Shown here in pieces: positions 52,119 through 62,000 of a DNA stretch of 62,000 bases. A program made the translations under genes and the position numbers. The DNA comes from Chrysomallon squamiferum (Eukaryota > Mollusca > Gastropoda > Neomphalida > Peltospiridae), in NCBI GenBank assembly GCA_012295275.1, contig CM022672.1, positions 10,797,904 through 10,859,903 of the forward strand, in the 5' to 3' direction. Every line of letters starts with the position of its first letter. The stretch's first letter is position 1. Below the pieces are notes generated by a model that saw nothing but the letters and a program-made list of their open reading frames with translations, had not been told where the DNA came from and did not search any database.

Positions 52119-52709
52119 CTAATCATGCGTCTGCTCTAATAGTAGCACAAGCGTGTCATCAAAGATCTCTCCCTGGGTGTCCATTCCACCATGTACGAGA
52201 CATATTTTAAAAGTTCTCTTAGGATCCTTTGTACCAGATTTATCTCCTAGTGATTCAGAGTTCCCAGTTCCAGAAGAACTCATGGCTGGTAGCAGGTTTT
52301 GGTTGTTTGAATTTTCCTGGGATAAGTCATCCAAATTTGATGATTCTGAAATAAAGTAAAGATTTATATTTTCACTGAACTAACTGCATATGTTTATTCT
52401 GATTACCAGGTAATTTAATTTCTTAACAGTTCTATAAAATTTTAATAATAGCCAATAAAAAAAACCCAGATATTTAATTTTACAGTAAAACAAACAATTA
52501 ATGTTCCTTTTTGTTTGTTTCTTATATAAAAAATAAAAATTGAGTATTATATAAAAATAAAAAATTTGAGTATTATATACAAATTAGTTTTTAAAATAAC
52601 AAGTGCAATAAGTAGGAACATACACATGCAACCTAATTAAAATACTGCAGTAAGTTAATACAATTTGATTATTGAAAACTACAATAATTCAGTTCCATAC
52701 TTTTTAAAT

Positions 52710-52743
<34 letters not shown>

Positions 52744-53790
52744 TTTTTGTTGTTATTGTTATAAGCCTACTTAAATTGACTCACATGAATACTAGCTTAT
52801 TCTGAAATAATTCAACTTGTTTCTTATAAATAAATTTATCAAAAAAAAAAAAAAAAAAAAAAGTAATAATAACAATTTAAAAAGAAGGGGAAAAAAAAAG
52901 AAGATAATCCTAAGTTCATAAAATGTTATTAATTTTACCTCTGCTGAAGTCTTGACGGCTGTCTCTTGAACTTGCACTGCCAGGTTTAAGCTCCTGTTCC
53001 AGAACCTCCTTTGCATACTGACTTACATTAGCAATATCTCCACCACTTCCTGCAGTGACCTCTCGTTTCAGAACAACTGCACACATTGCAAAGTCCAAAC
53101 GAGAGGGAGGGGGTGGACCCTGAATTTCCACTTTTGTCCAGGTCAGCTTCACTGATAACAGGAAAAAAAAAAAATTATGATATTCCGTTATGATATTAAC
53201 CAGTCTTGTAATACCTGTATCACATATATCAAATATAATACTATAAAATTAATAAATAAATATAATTAAAAAAATCAATGAATAATATTTCAAGTCTACA
53301 TTAAAATGCTGATCAGAGTTGTTGTTTTTTCAAAAAGACTTGTTTACAAAAATATCCCATTATTATTAAAATTTCTTGTATGTGTAACCTAAATAAATTT
53401 ATACAAATGTTTGGATGCTCATAGTTTTTGCTGGAAAGATTCACAGAAATTAGATGAGGTGAAAATAAACACAAGTAAATGATTGGTTCGTTCCCTCTAA
53501 ACTACATTATATTGGATTTTGTAAAGCAGTTATACAACTATAAACAAGCAATATTACTGCCGAAGACTGACTGCAAAGTTCATGTAAGTATTTCGTATAG
53601 TCTTAAAGATGCGTTAATGCACAGGTATTATTTTTTGTGTTGCATTTGCATGCTAATTCACACACAAGCATTGGAATGATAAAAATTATTTTGTTTACTT
53701 CCTAAAGTAAATGTACAAGTATTTTTATCTCAGGATGATTTGATTACTTAACCTCACCTCCAGTATCGGATGTGGAGAAGTGTATAATCT

Positions 53791-53825
<35 letters not shown>

Positions 53826-55857
53826 TTCATGAACCCATGGTAACAGGTAATAAAATACTAATACAACTGGAGTAGTGTTGAGACTTTCAGATTACAAGAA
53901 CCTGTACAAGACAGGCAGATAATTACTGCTGATTAAGAGCCACTTGGTTTTATTGGTAATTGGTGCAGAGAAGGGCAACAGGTGTTTCCCAAGTCACATT
54001 AGCCCAGTATGGCTGGTACTGTCAATTCAGAATAGATTATGCTTAAAAATCCGATAATATTAGCCATCCCTGAAGCAATTTCTATATTTATCAAATTTTA
54101 TTTTAAGAAAAAAAATAAAAATAAAAAATAAAAAAATATATATATATATGTACTTTTTTTCTTCCCTGCTATTTATTTTGAAGGTTGAGTTGAAAATAGT
54201 TCTTGAATATAAAATCAGATTCCCCCCATAAAGCATTCACTTTTGCGTTTATCTCACTCCTGGTTAGAACTCTAATGCAGAGAAGTAACATTTGGGTAAA
54301 ACATTACTCATGTGGCTTGCTAAGTGACAGGCGTGACCTTTTTCACAGCTGAGAGTTAGTGTTGCAGAGATCTATTAAAATGGAAACAGGAAACAGACTT
54401 TACCACAGGCAATAAAACAGACATTCATTCCATGTGCAAATTAAGTTTTTCATTTCCTTTTCTGATTCAAGGATTTTTGTTAGCTTACACAATATCTAAG
54501 TACTGTCGTATTTAAAAAAAAAAAAAAAAAAAAAAAATTAAATAGATTAAGGGGAAGAGAATCTCTAAAATTTATGCTTAAATAAAAACAATAAAAATAT
54601 TTTCAATTTTTTAAAATTATTATTATATAATAATAAAAAATTAAAAATAAAGAAAATAGAAACAATAATTACACTTTATTATTTCTTTATTGAACTATTT
54701 TAATGTTACATATTTGAAGTGATAAATTTTTCACACCTCATGAAAATATGACTTAATGTGTGCCAAGTCAACTGTCAAAAAGCTAGAATTGTCCACATTA
54801 TACTTCAGCTATATAATACATTATATAATACGTTTAATATTTTGGCACAGACTGAAAATGATACTATTAATTTGTTTTATGTGCAAAATTAACCTAGATT
54901 TCATAAGCTTTGAATTTACTAAGGCCAATGTTACTGTTGCCAGTTTGTATTTATGCAGTCCATAAGTAATTAATTAGCAGGTATTTAATAACATGGACAA
55001 AAAAAAATAATGCTGATAAATAATGTTCTACATCTACGTAAGGCTGGAATTTCTGGCTGAAAAAACATTTTCACATGTGAATGAATCATAGATGAGTACA
55101 TTTGTCATGAACCTGATATCTTTACAATTCTCTTGTTTTCATGGTGCAATTCAACTAGTTATTAGTGACAACTCCCAATTACTGTTATGGTGGGGTTAAT
55201 AACTGCACTATGTAAACTTATCTGCTGTTACCGAATGGGTGCCAGAAGAAATCTAATCATGCTTTGATAAAAAAAAAAATGTATTACCTCTAGTTTAACT
55301 TGATTAAAGTTGGTGCGTAAAAATAAATTATTCATTTCAACATTAGCAAGAGTCACCCACACACACAGAAGAGCACATTTTAATTTTTATAAATTTATTT
55401 TATCAAAGATTGATTAAAAACACTGAACATTAATGTACGGGTAACGGAAGCTGATAATAGATAAAAAAAAGATAATAACAAAATGTTGGGGTTTTTTGTT
55501 TTTTTTTTTTCTAAAGAAATAATTTTAGATTTGCTAAAATTCAAGTAATAACAGCAATAGATGTACCATTGATATTAATTCCTCAAAAACTGTCATAATG
55601 TATGCTAAGAATTTGCTGCAAATAGCAACACTGAATGTCATACCATATACTAGCTCAGACGTGTTCAGCTTGGTAGATTACTGATTAAGATGTATTATGA
55701 TGGGTTAAAATTACTGATAACAATTAAGGACAGAGTTAAATAATTGGATTACTTCATCCAAATCTTATAACAGTTGTTTGCTATATATTAGTTTCATATA
55801 GAAATAAAAATTAAAACAATTACATGTTTATTATAATCTGGTCTTGTAAATGTGTGT

Positions 55858-55899
<42 letters not shown>

Positions 55900-57950
55900 A
55901 GGTGTTTTTTTATGATTTGTAGTTTATAACAATAGTAGCAACAGTAAATATATATGTTGATACTGGTTTTTATATATATTTATAAATGAAGCCAATTAGT
56001 CTGATGCATCTCTTAAAAATGTTCTGAAAGAGATTTGACATAATATCCAGATGTTTATTAACATTACCAAATATAAGCAAAGTATTCCTGCCATTTTATA
56101 ATGCTATAAATCTCAGAAGAGTATCTACAAATATATGGTTAAGGTACCAGAAGACAACATTTTTAGCATATTTCAGTACAGATAGGCCAAAAGTCTGATA
56201 CTGTATTTTCATGCAAGTCTGCATGGGAACATTGCACAGATTAGATAGATGAAGCAGAACATCCACTCAGTAATCTGACTCACAGCTGTCAATCTGACCA
56301 ACATGTCATTTTTGTTTAGTTGTGTTTTTTAAAATAGTGCACAACTATATAATTAAAAGTCATTAAAGCCCACAGAGTACTATTTAATTTAAAGTGGATT
56401 ACCACAGACAAACAATGACTGACAATGTGAACAAGATCACTATGGTTTTCTGTAGAATTACTGTAAGTAGCATTTATTATATTCAGTTATCCCCAAACAA
56501 ATCAAAACAAAGAGAAAAAAGAAAAGAAAAAAAAGGTGAGGGACAGATGGAAAAGAGAAAAAGTAAATGATAGAAAGTACAAAATTGTATCTATTAAACT
56601 AGAATCATCAATTTATTTAGTTTTTAAAAGCATATAAGATGTGAAATTAATTTGAATAGTACAATGAAAATATTTTTATTCAAAGCCTGGTAAATAAAAT
56701 GTGATGGAAAAAACACTCTTGTAGATACAGCAAGACACTTTAACATTATCACTTTTCAACACACTTTTGCATGTGGACACATTTTTTAATTCTAACATCA
56801 AAATAAAATCCAAAAATACACTATTCTGCCATATATATACCTATTTTTTCAGTCTAATCAAGAAACGATTTTATAATTTAAAAAATTTATATCAATACAT
56901 TTTATTAAATGCCTGCAAGACAATTATAAAAATATTAGACTGTTTATATGTATTCTTCCATTGTGTTTTTTAACCAAATTTACATTTGAATGATCTTGTT
57001 CTGGCAATCAGTTATGTGGTTTCATTTGATGGAGAATACAAATTAAATTTTACAAGTATAGCAATAGAAATCCTAATGGAATAAAATTGGTACTATTTCC
57101 AAATTTTGAAACAAATTCTAAACTCACCTGTATCAAGTTTGTAAGTGTCATCCAAGGCACCATCTCTGTTCATCCCACCAAAGATGTACAAATCTGTTCC
57201 ACACACCAAGCTTCCATGACCAGCTCTTGCTGATGGGTACATTTTCTTTCTTTTGACATTCACCCAAGAATTCTTACTGAGGTCAAGGATATGTAGATCA
57301 TCATAGAAAGTTGAACCAGCCATCCCACCATGTATAAATATTTTATCTCTAACAGCAGCCATTACATGGCCATGACGTGGTTTGGGAGAGTCACCTCTAA
57401 TATTAAGTATTGACCATGATGACGTCTTGGCATCAAAACAGTGAACCTGCCTGTCTCCTACAGGATCAGACCCACTGTGGCCTCCACTATAAACAATCAA
57501 TTTATCTCCAAGAACAGGCACAGTGTGGTATGTCCTGGCTGGAGGGGGAGTACCTGTTGCAGCTACAGTGCTCCACAAATTGGAAGAAGTATCAAGACAC
57601 TGCACATCATTCATATTTCCAGCCTGGTCAGCACCCCCAAAGATGTAGATTTTGTTTGGCTGGCTTTCAGGAACAAATGCCACATGTTCATATCTTGCCC
57701 TTAGGCCTGCACTGTCTACAGTATCCCACTGTAAGGTGTTGAGGTCAAGTACATATGTATCACAGAATACATTGCTTGGATTAGCTCCTCCGATGATGTA
57801 CACTTTGCCAGAATCATTGCTGTGAGATCCTTTGATATAAGTAGCTGTATGACCAACTCTTTCAGATGGTGTATCACCCAAGGTAGACAGAACATACCAC
57901 CAACCAGGGTTTGGTGCTGTATCCATGTCAAGAACTGGATGCAGCTCCAT
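52119..57950 (-). CDS. RABEPK: Rab9 effector protein with kelch motifs
   Basis: Kelch-propeller protein; the human homologue binds Rab9-GTP and acts in endosome-to-trans-Golgi transport. Coding exons on the - strand: 57950-57128, 53151-52939, 52345-52119 (TAG); both joins are phase 1 and the sum is 421 codons (420 residues; human 372). Kelch blades are visible as VYIIGGANP, IYIFGGADQ, LIVYSGGHS, IFIHGGMAG, LYIFGGMNR and a last CLVHGGMDTQGEIFDD that matches the human C-terminal blade. N-terminus MELHPVLDMD resembles human MKQLPVLEPGD, which supports the ATG at 57950. A Ser/Asn-rich insert between the penultimate and last blades accounts for the extra length, as in the human protein. A 4-kb intron separates the first two coding exons. 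No frame problem was found. Confidence 0.95.
53152..57127 (-). other. First RABEPK coding intron
   Basis: Bounded by GTGAGT and TTATCAG on the - strand. Contains poly-A runs (about 53791-53821 and 54513-54537) and a pure (GT)n at 55860-55897. No nested gene is supported; the ORFs present are short and AT-derived. Confidence 0.75.
55860..55897. repeat. (GT)n microsatellite
   Basis: Uninterrupted GT dinucleotides within the RABEPK intron. Confidence 0.95.
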
Positions 57951-58257
57951 CTTTGTGTGTGGCCTTATTTCGAAACAACGAAAAGTTCTATTTGTTAATT
58001 TAACAATTCTTAATGTTCTTTCATCTCCAACAGTGACATTTTGAAATTAATAATTTACAATGCTGATGAATAAATTTTTCACAGGTTTTATATGAGATAA
58101 AAATATAAAAATATATATTATTAAAAATTTAACAACTATGGTCAAATGATATGAACAAATATTAATGGAACTAAACTTCAGAATATTAACTCAGTAACAA
58201 ATACTGCAATCCAACTTCAAATACAAAATCTATAGAATTACAACTTATTAAGAAAAG
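57951..58257 (-). promoter_or_regulatory. Gap between small CAAX ORF and RABEPK (leader or promoter)
   Basis: 307 bp on the same strand between the stop of the upstream ORF and the RABEPK ATG. It must hold RABEPK 5' leader and either its promoter, a 5' splice acceptor, or an intercistronic spacer. AT-rich; no clear TATA or strong acceptor next to the ATG. Confidence 0.4.
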
Positions 58258-58599
58258 TCACATCACCACACACATTCGACTTTCTACAACATGACCATCT
58301 TTTCGTTCAACATTAAGTGGAACACGTTCTTTTCTGGTTGGGGTATCCGTGCTGTTCAAATGATATGCAACAGCTTCCTTTCTAGCTAAAATCCCACTGT
58401 TACCATAATGACTAAATTCCACTGCAGCAGCTGCAGCAGCATCACCTCCATCAACTAGCCTGTAAGCTGGTTCTCGTTTTTTGCCTATGGAATCTTTCCT
58501 TTTCTTCTGCTGCTGATGGAATATCAAATATGCTGTGTCTTCATATCGCTGATGGATGAAGGCTGGTGATTCTGTGTAAGGAACAGGTGATTTGTTCAT
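58258..58599 (-). CDS. Unrecognised 113-aa protein with C-terminal CAAX box
   Basis: A complete ATG-to-TGA frame with coding-like, mixed composition in otherwise AT-rich DNA. I do not recognise the family. Visible: a Tyr-rich N-terminal part (FIHQRYEDTAYLIFHQQQKK), a Lys/Arg-rich region, a run of six alanines near residue 55, several RK/ER pairs, and the last four residues CVVM. C-V-V-M is a classical CaaX motif (the same four as N-Ras) whose final Met favours farnesyltransferase, so membrane attachment is predicted. No transmembrane segment or signal peptide. An upstream 10-codon ORF ends in TAG directly before this ATG; cttcttgctag|ATG could alternatively be a splice acceptor. It lies 307 bp upstream of RABEPK on the same strand. 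Confidence 0.6.
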   Translation of the reverse strand: MNKSPVPYTESPAFIHQRYEDTAYLIFHQQQKKRKDSIGKKREPAYRLVDGGDAAAAAAVEFSHYGNSGILARKEAVAYHLNSTDTPTRKERVPLNVERKDGHVVESRMCVVM

Positions 58600-60257
58600 C
58601 TAGCAAGAAGTCACTTGGCTACTTACAGCCATACAGATGGAAAAGCTGAAGACAAAAGAAATTATTTCTTTTAATAAATAAATTAATTAAATTAAATTAA
58701 ATAAAAATTATATATTTATTTTTAATTTTAAAATTCAAATTTCATCCACAGAAATATAATTTCTGAGTGCAATCAATAAAAATTAAGTATAATTTCAAGT
58801 GGATATTTTTCTTGCATTATAAATGTTAAATATTTTTTAAGTGGAAAATATCCAATACTATTTTTTTTAAATGCTTGTTAATTTCTCTCCCAATTTTTAT
58901 TTTCATTTTAAACCAGACATTTTATACAGCACTCTTACACACAAAGGTAAGTTTTTATTATGAACAGTTCATTTTTGTTTTTAGGCTGCAATTCAGATTA
59001 TATTAGACCAAAACATGGATAGGTTTAATACCAAGTAGCTTGAAACAAAAAAGAAATTTAGAAAAGATTACAATTATTTATAACTCCCTCTAATCATGCT
59101 CTCTTCTGATGAGTAACTGATGACATTTATTTACTATTCAAAAATAGTCTAATACATATTATGTTATGCGTGTATTTAACAGCTTTACTTATCACAGTTC
59201 AATTTATAGTTGTTATTTGATCTTAATGTACAGCCCTGGTGAGAAGTAGCTGTGTCTGCTGTTGGTACAGCTGTTTTTGTTGATGTAGTTAAAAGACATA
59301 TGGAAATTCTGAGACTGCATACACATAATGGCAATCTACCAAATGAGGTGTTCTATTTCTGACACTTCACATCATTTCCTAACTTTTAAGTAATGGATTT
59401 TTCTTTTACTTCTTCTTTATTATATCATATATGTATCTAGATAATAATACTTTTTGATAAAAGTAATTTTGTGTTATTGATCTTCATAAGTTATATTCCA
59501 ACATTTTTCATATTATTATTATATAAAATAATAATAATAAAAAAGCAAAAACACATATACATTTACAAATATGGTTATAAACTATAAATATGTCATTGCT
59601 AAAACACTGTAAAAACTGGTCATTTAAAATAAATATCCATATTCCATACATTCTTCTTTCAAACAAGACAAATTATTTAAATCTAAAAAGAATGATCTTT
59701 GCTAGCTGTTGCTTATCCTTTACCTGCCATCAAGCTGTCAACAAATGAGCTTAGAAGCTGCTAGCTAGGTAGCCTGAATGATGTTGACGGATAGCAAAAC
59801 AAATATTTAACTTTTAAAGTCTATTTGTTTATAACCTTGATATTTAGAAGTGAGGTAGGTGTGAATGGGTTTGTGCCATCTGTCATTAAAAAGTAAATGA
59901 TATTCAAATTTTTAAAATAAATACATACACAAATTTTAAATAATAGTTGCAAAATTAAAATAATCGAATTCTTATTTAAGTTTTTATTTTTCTCTTATTT
60001 AAAAAAAAAAAAATGTTTTTTCATTTGTGCATTTATTTTATAAGTAGGTAAGGTATATTTTAAAATAAATCAACTTTATAAATACATTTTAAAGAAATAA
60101 ACATGTATAAAAAAGTAACAATTGTAAAATAAATTAGTAAAATTATTGTCTCTAATTTGCAATTATTATCAGGAAATATTTTACTTAAAAAAAAAATTAA
60201 AAAAATCTTCCTTAATAATTTGTACACCATCCCTTCAAAATAAAAGCAAAAACAATA

Positions 60258-60300
<43 letters not shown>

Positions 60301-62000
60301 TTTTATAAAATATAATAAATTTGTTATTTTTAAATGTTTCAAAAATAATTATTAAATAAGAATCAAATTGTAGCTGGCAAGTAAACAATAAGAGATAGTA
60401 ACTGATAGTTATAAATGAAATTCAAAACAACCTTTCACCAGCTAAAAATAAAAAAGCATGCTCACAGGTAAACAATGGGATAACCCTTTCAAACTGATAG
60501 TAAGTTAACAGTTACAAATTTTATATGAGAAATTAATACCTCAAAGCGGAGCCAATTCATTTATATATTTGTAAATATTTATAATTTAAAAAATGCTTGT
60601 TTTACACTTGTTTTTTGTTTTGTTTGTTTTCATTTCAAACAACAAAAATTGATAAATATGCAGACAATAGCATCTACACAAATATGAATTCTTAGACTAT
60701 TTGGTTTCCAAAATACATTGAAATAGTTATAGGCTGTTTAGCATTTAATGGTACTAAAGGTAATATTTACTATATACTTTGTTACAATTGCAGTTGTTTG
60801 TTAATGATAAAGTATTTATGTTTATACTTAAACATGTTTGTGTTAAGATACAGAAAGCATTCAGTTAAATGATCATATCTTAGATATTGCATTGCACAAG
60901 TATTGTTGCAGTGGTACAATTTATAAACCTGTAAATATCTAGACACAAATACTGACCTACGATTCACTTCAATTATTACACAGTCCACTATAAGCTGCTT
61001 TACTGGTCTACAATTTTCAGAATAAAGATGCACGTAACTAAAACATGCAGTAGCTATTTTTATATATTATCAGTGACCCTTATGTTCTATTTCACTGAAA
61101 ATACAGCATTTCTATGTTATGAATTGTATATGATGTGGCTGACGAAGCATGTCGACATCAATCATAGCAGGACACCTAACTAACTGTGTGCAATTTGCTG
61201 ATAAAAGTCAGCCACAAATAAGTTAAAACCTGTCATCATATTAGGCACACAAACCTGACGCAGGTACTTCACTGTAACACATACAGTCATGGTAAATAGA
61301 TGAACTATAATGTGTCTAGTGCAGTAATGAGTATTTGGTTTTAACTGCAGTGTTTTTCTGAACATACACAGAATGTGAAATATACAACACAATATATTTC
61401 AAATTTGAAGTCAGCAGGTTATCTGATACTTCATGAACAATAGGTATGGTTGAAAAATGAGACATGCATATATGGTTATGCTTGAATGATGCTGCATAGC
61501 TGATAAAACTTGTGCTTCTAGCAACACTTAAAACTGAAACATAAAATACTTTTTAAAATGTATACCTGGCAACAGGCTCTCCTCAAATTTATCTTAGTGT
61601 TATATTTAAATTTGAAAAGAAAGAAAGAAAGAAAGAAAATTCACATATTATAATGAGCATTTTCAACATTAGGTAACATAAAACCCACCAAAAGATGAAA
61701 GGAATGATGTTTATATTAACTGAATTGCATAACCTACAGGTATTCCTTTTTAAATACATAGTAAATTTGCATTTGTTGTTACTAGCCAGCCAGACTTATC
61801 AGCATGAATATAGCTTTCACAAAGTTTACTCTGACAAGAAACACAAACTTCACTTAAGAACCAGAACAATTAGTGTTGACGTTGACAAATTTATAACCTT
61901 TGTAACCAAAAGAAAAGAAACCACTCCTCAGCATACCAAAGATGCACAAATGTTCAGGACTGAATTAGCAGCAAAGTTGTTATTTTAATGAAGTGCATCA
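58600..62000. other. Region without a supported gene
   Basis: AT-rich, with an AAT array (about 60257-60301) and a GAAA run (about 61616-61637). It may contain the promoter or 5' exons of the - strand genes to the left. ORF 61695-61988 (+, 97 codons) has a plausible Lys/Thr/His-rich second half, but I recognise no domain and see no conserved motif, so it is not called. Confidence 0.5.

Noticed and set aside
57410-57742. Plus-strand ORFs opposite the kelch exon
   Set aside because: Shadows of RABEPK coding sequence.
61695-61988. 97-codon + strand ORF near the window end
   Set aside because: Plausible composition in its second half but no domain, no promoter and no splice evidence; not enough to call a gene.

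Overview
This is animal nuclear DNA: AT-rich, intron-dense, full of microsatellites, with small coding exons bounded by GT/AG sites. The gene set (TBC1D2-type RabGAP, XRCC2, COP1, RABEPK, a secreted fibrinogen-domain protein), together with intron size and base composition, suggests an invertebrate, most likely a lophotrochozoan such as a mollusc. The taxon is an inference; no single base feature proves it. I saw no prokaryotic, organellar, viral or CRISPR features and no intact transposon ORF.

Layout. (1) 1055-32186, + strand: the 3' part of a long gene whose 5' end lies outside the window. It encodes a coiled coil, a TBC1D2-like RabGAP domain with both catalytic fingers intact, and then an unusual C-terminal beta-propeller-like region interrupted by a Ser/Asn-rich disordered segment of roughly 640 residues. 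(2) 12184-19050, - strand: a complete secreted coiled-coil plus fibrinogen-like (FReD) gene, scabrous-like, nested antisense inside the 13.7-kb intron 8771-22491 of gene 1. (3) 35033-38072, - strand: XRCC2, two coding exons, tail-to-tail with gene 1. (4) 38420-49429, + strand: COP1, 21 coding exons, head-to-head with XRCC2 across about 350 bp that holds a perfect NRF1-type palindrome. (5) 52119-57950, - strand: RABEPK (Rab9 effector with kelch motifs), three coding exons, tail-to-tail with COP1. (6) 58258-58599, - strand: an unrecognised 113-aa protein ending in the farnesylation-type CAAX box CVVM. From 58600 to the end I support no gene.

Functionally these are mostly unrelated housekeeping genes: Rab/endosome traffic (TBC1D2-like, RABEPK), ubiquitin ligation (COP1), homologous recombination (XRCC2), plus one extracellular protein.

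Two themes stand out. First, small local duplications repeatedly copy exon edges into the neighbouring intron: an 84/65-bp higher-order array carrying a splice donor, exon shards scattered through TG repeats, and decayed partial exon copies in both the RabGAP and COP1 genes. Second, four reading-frame conflicts in three otherwise normal genes are each explained by exactly one extra base, which looks more like systematic insertion errors in the assembly than gene decay. A fifth conflict has the opposite sign and is resolved by an in-phase 80-bp intron.
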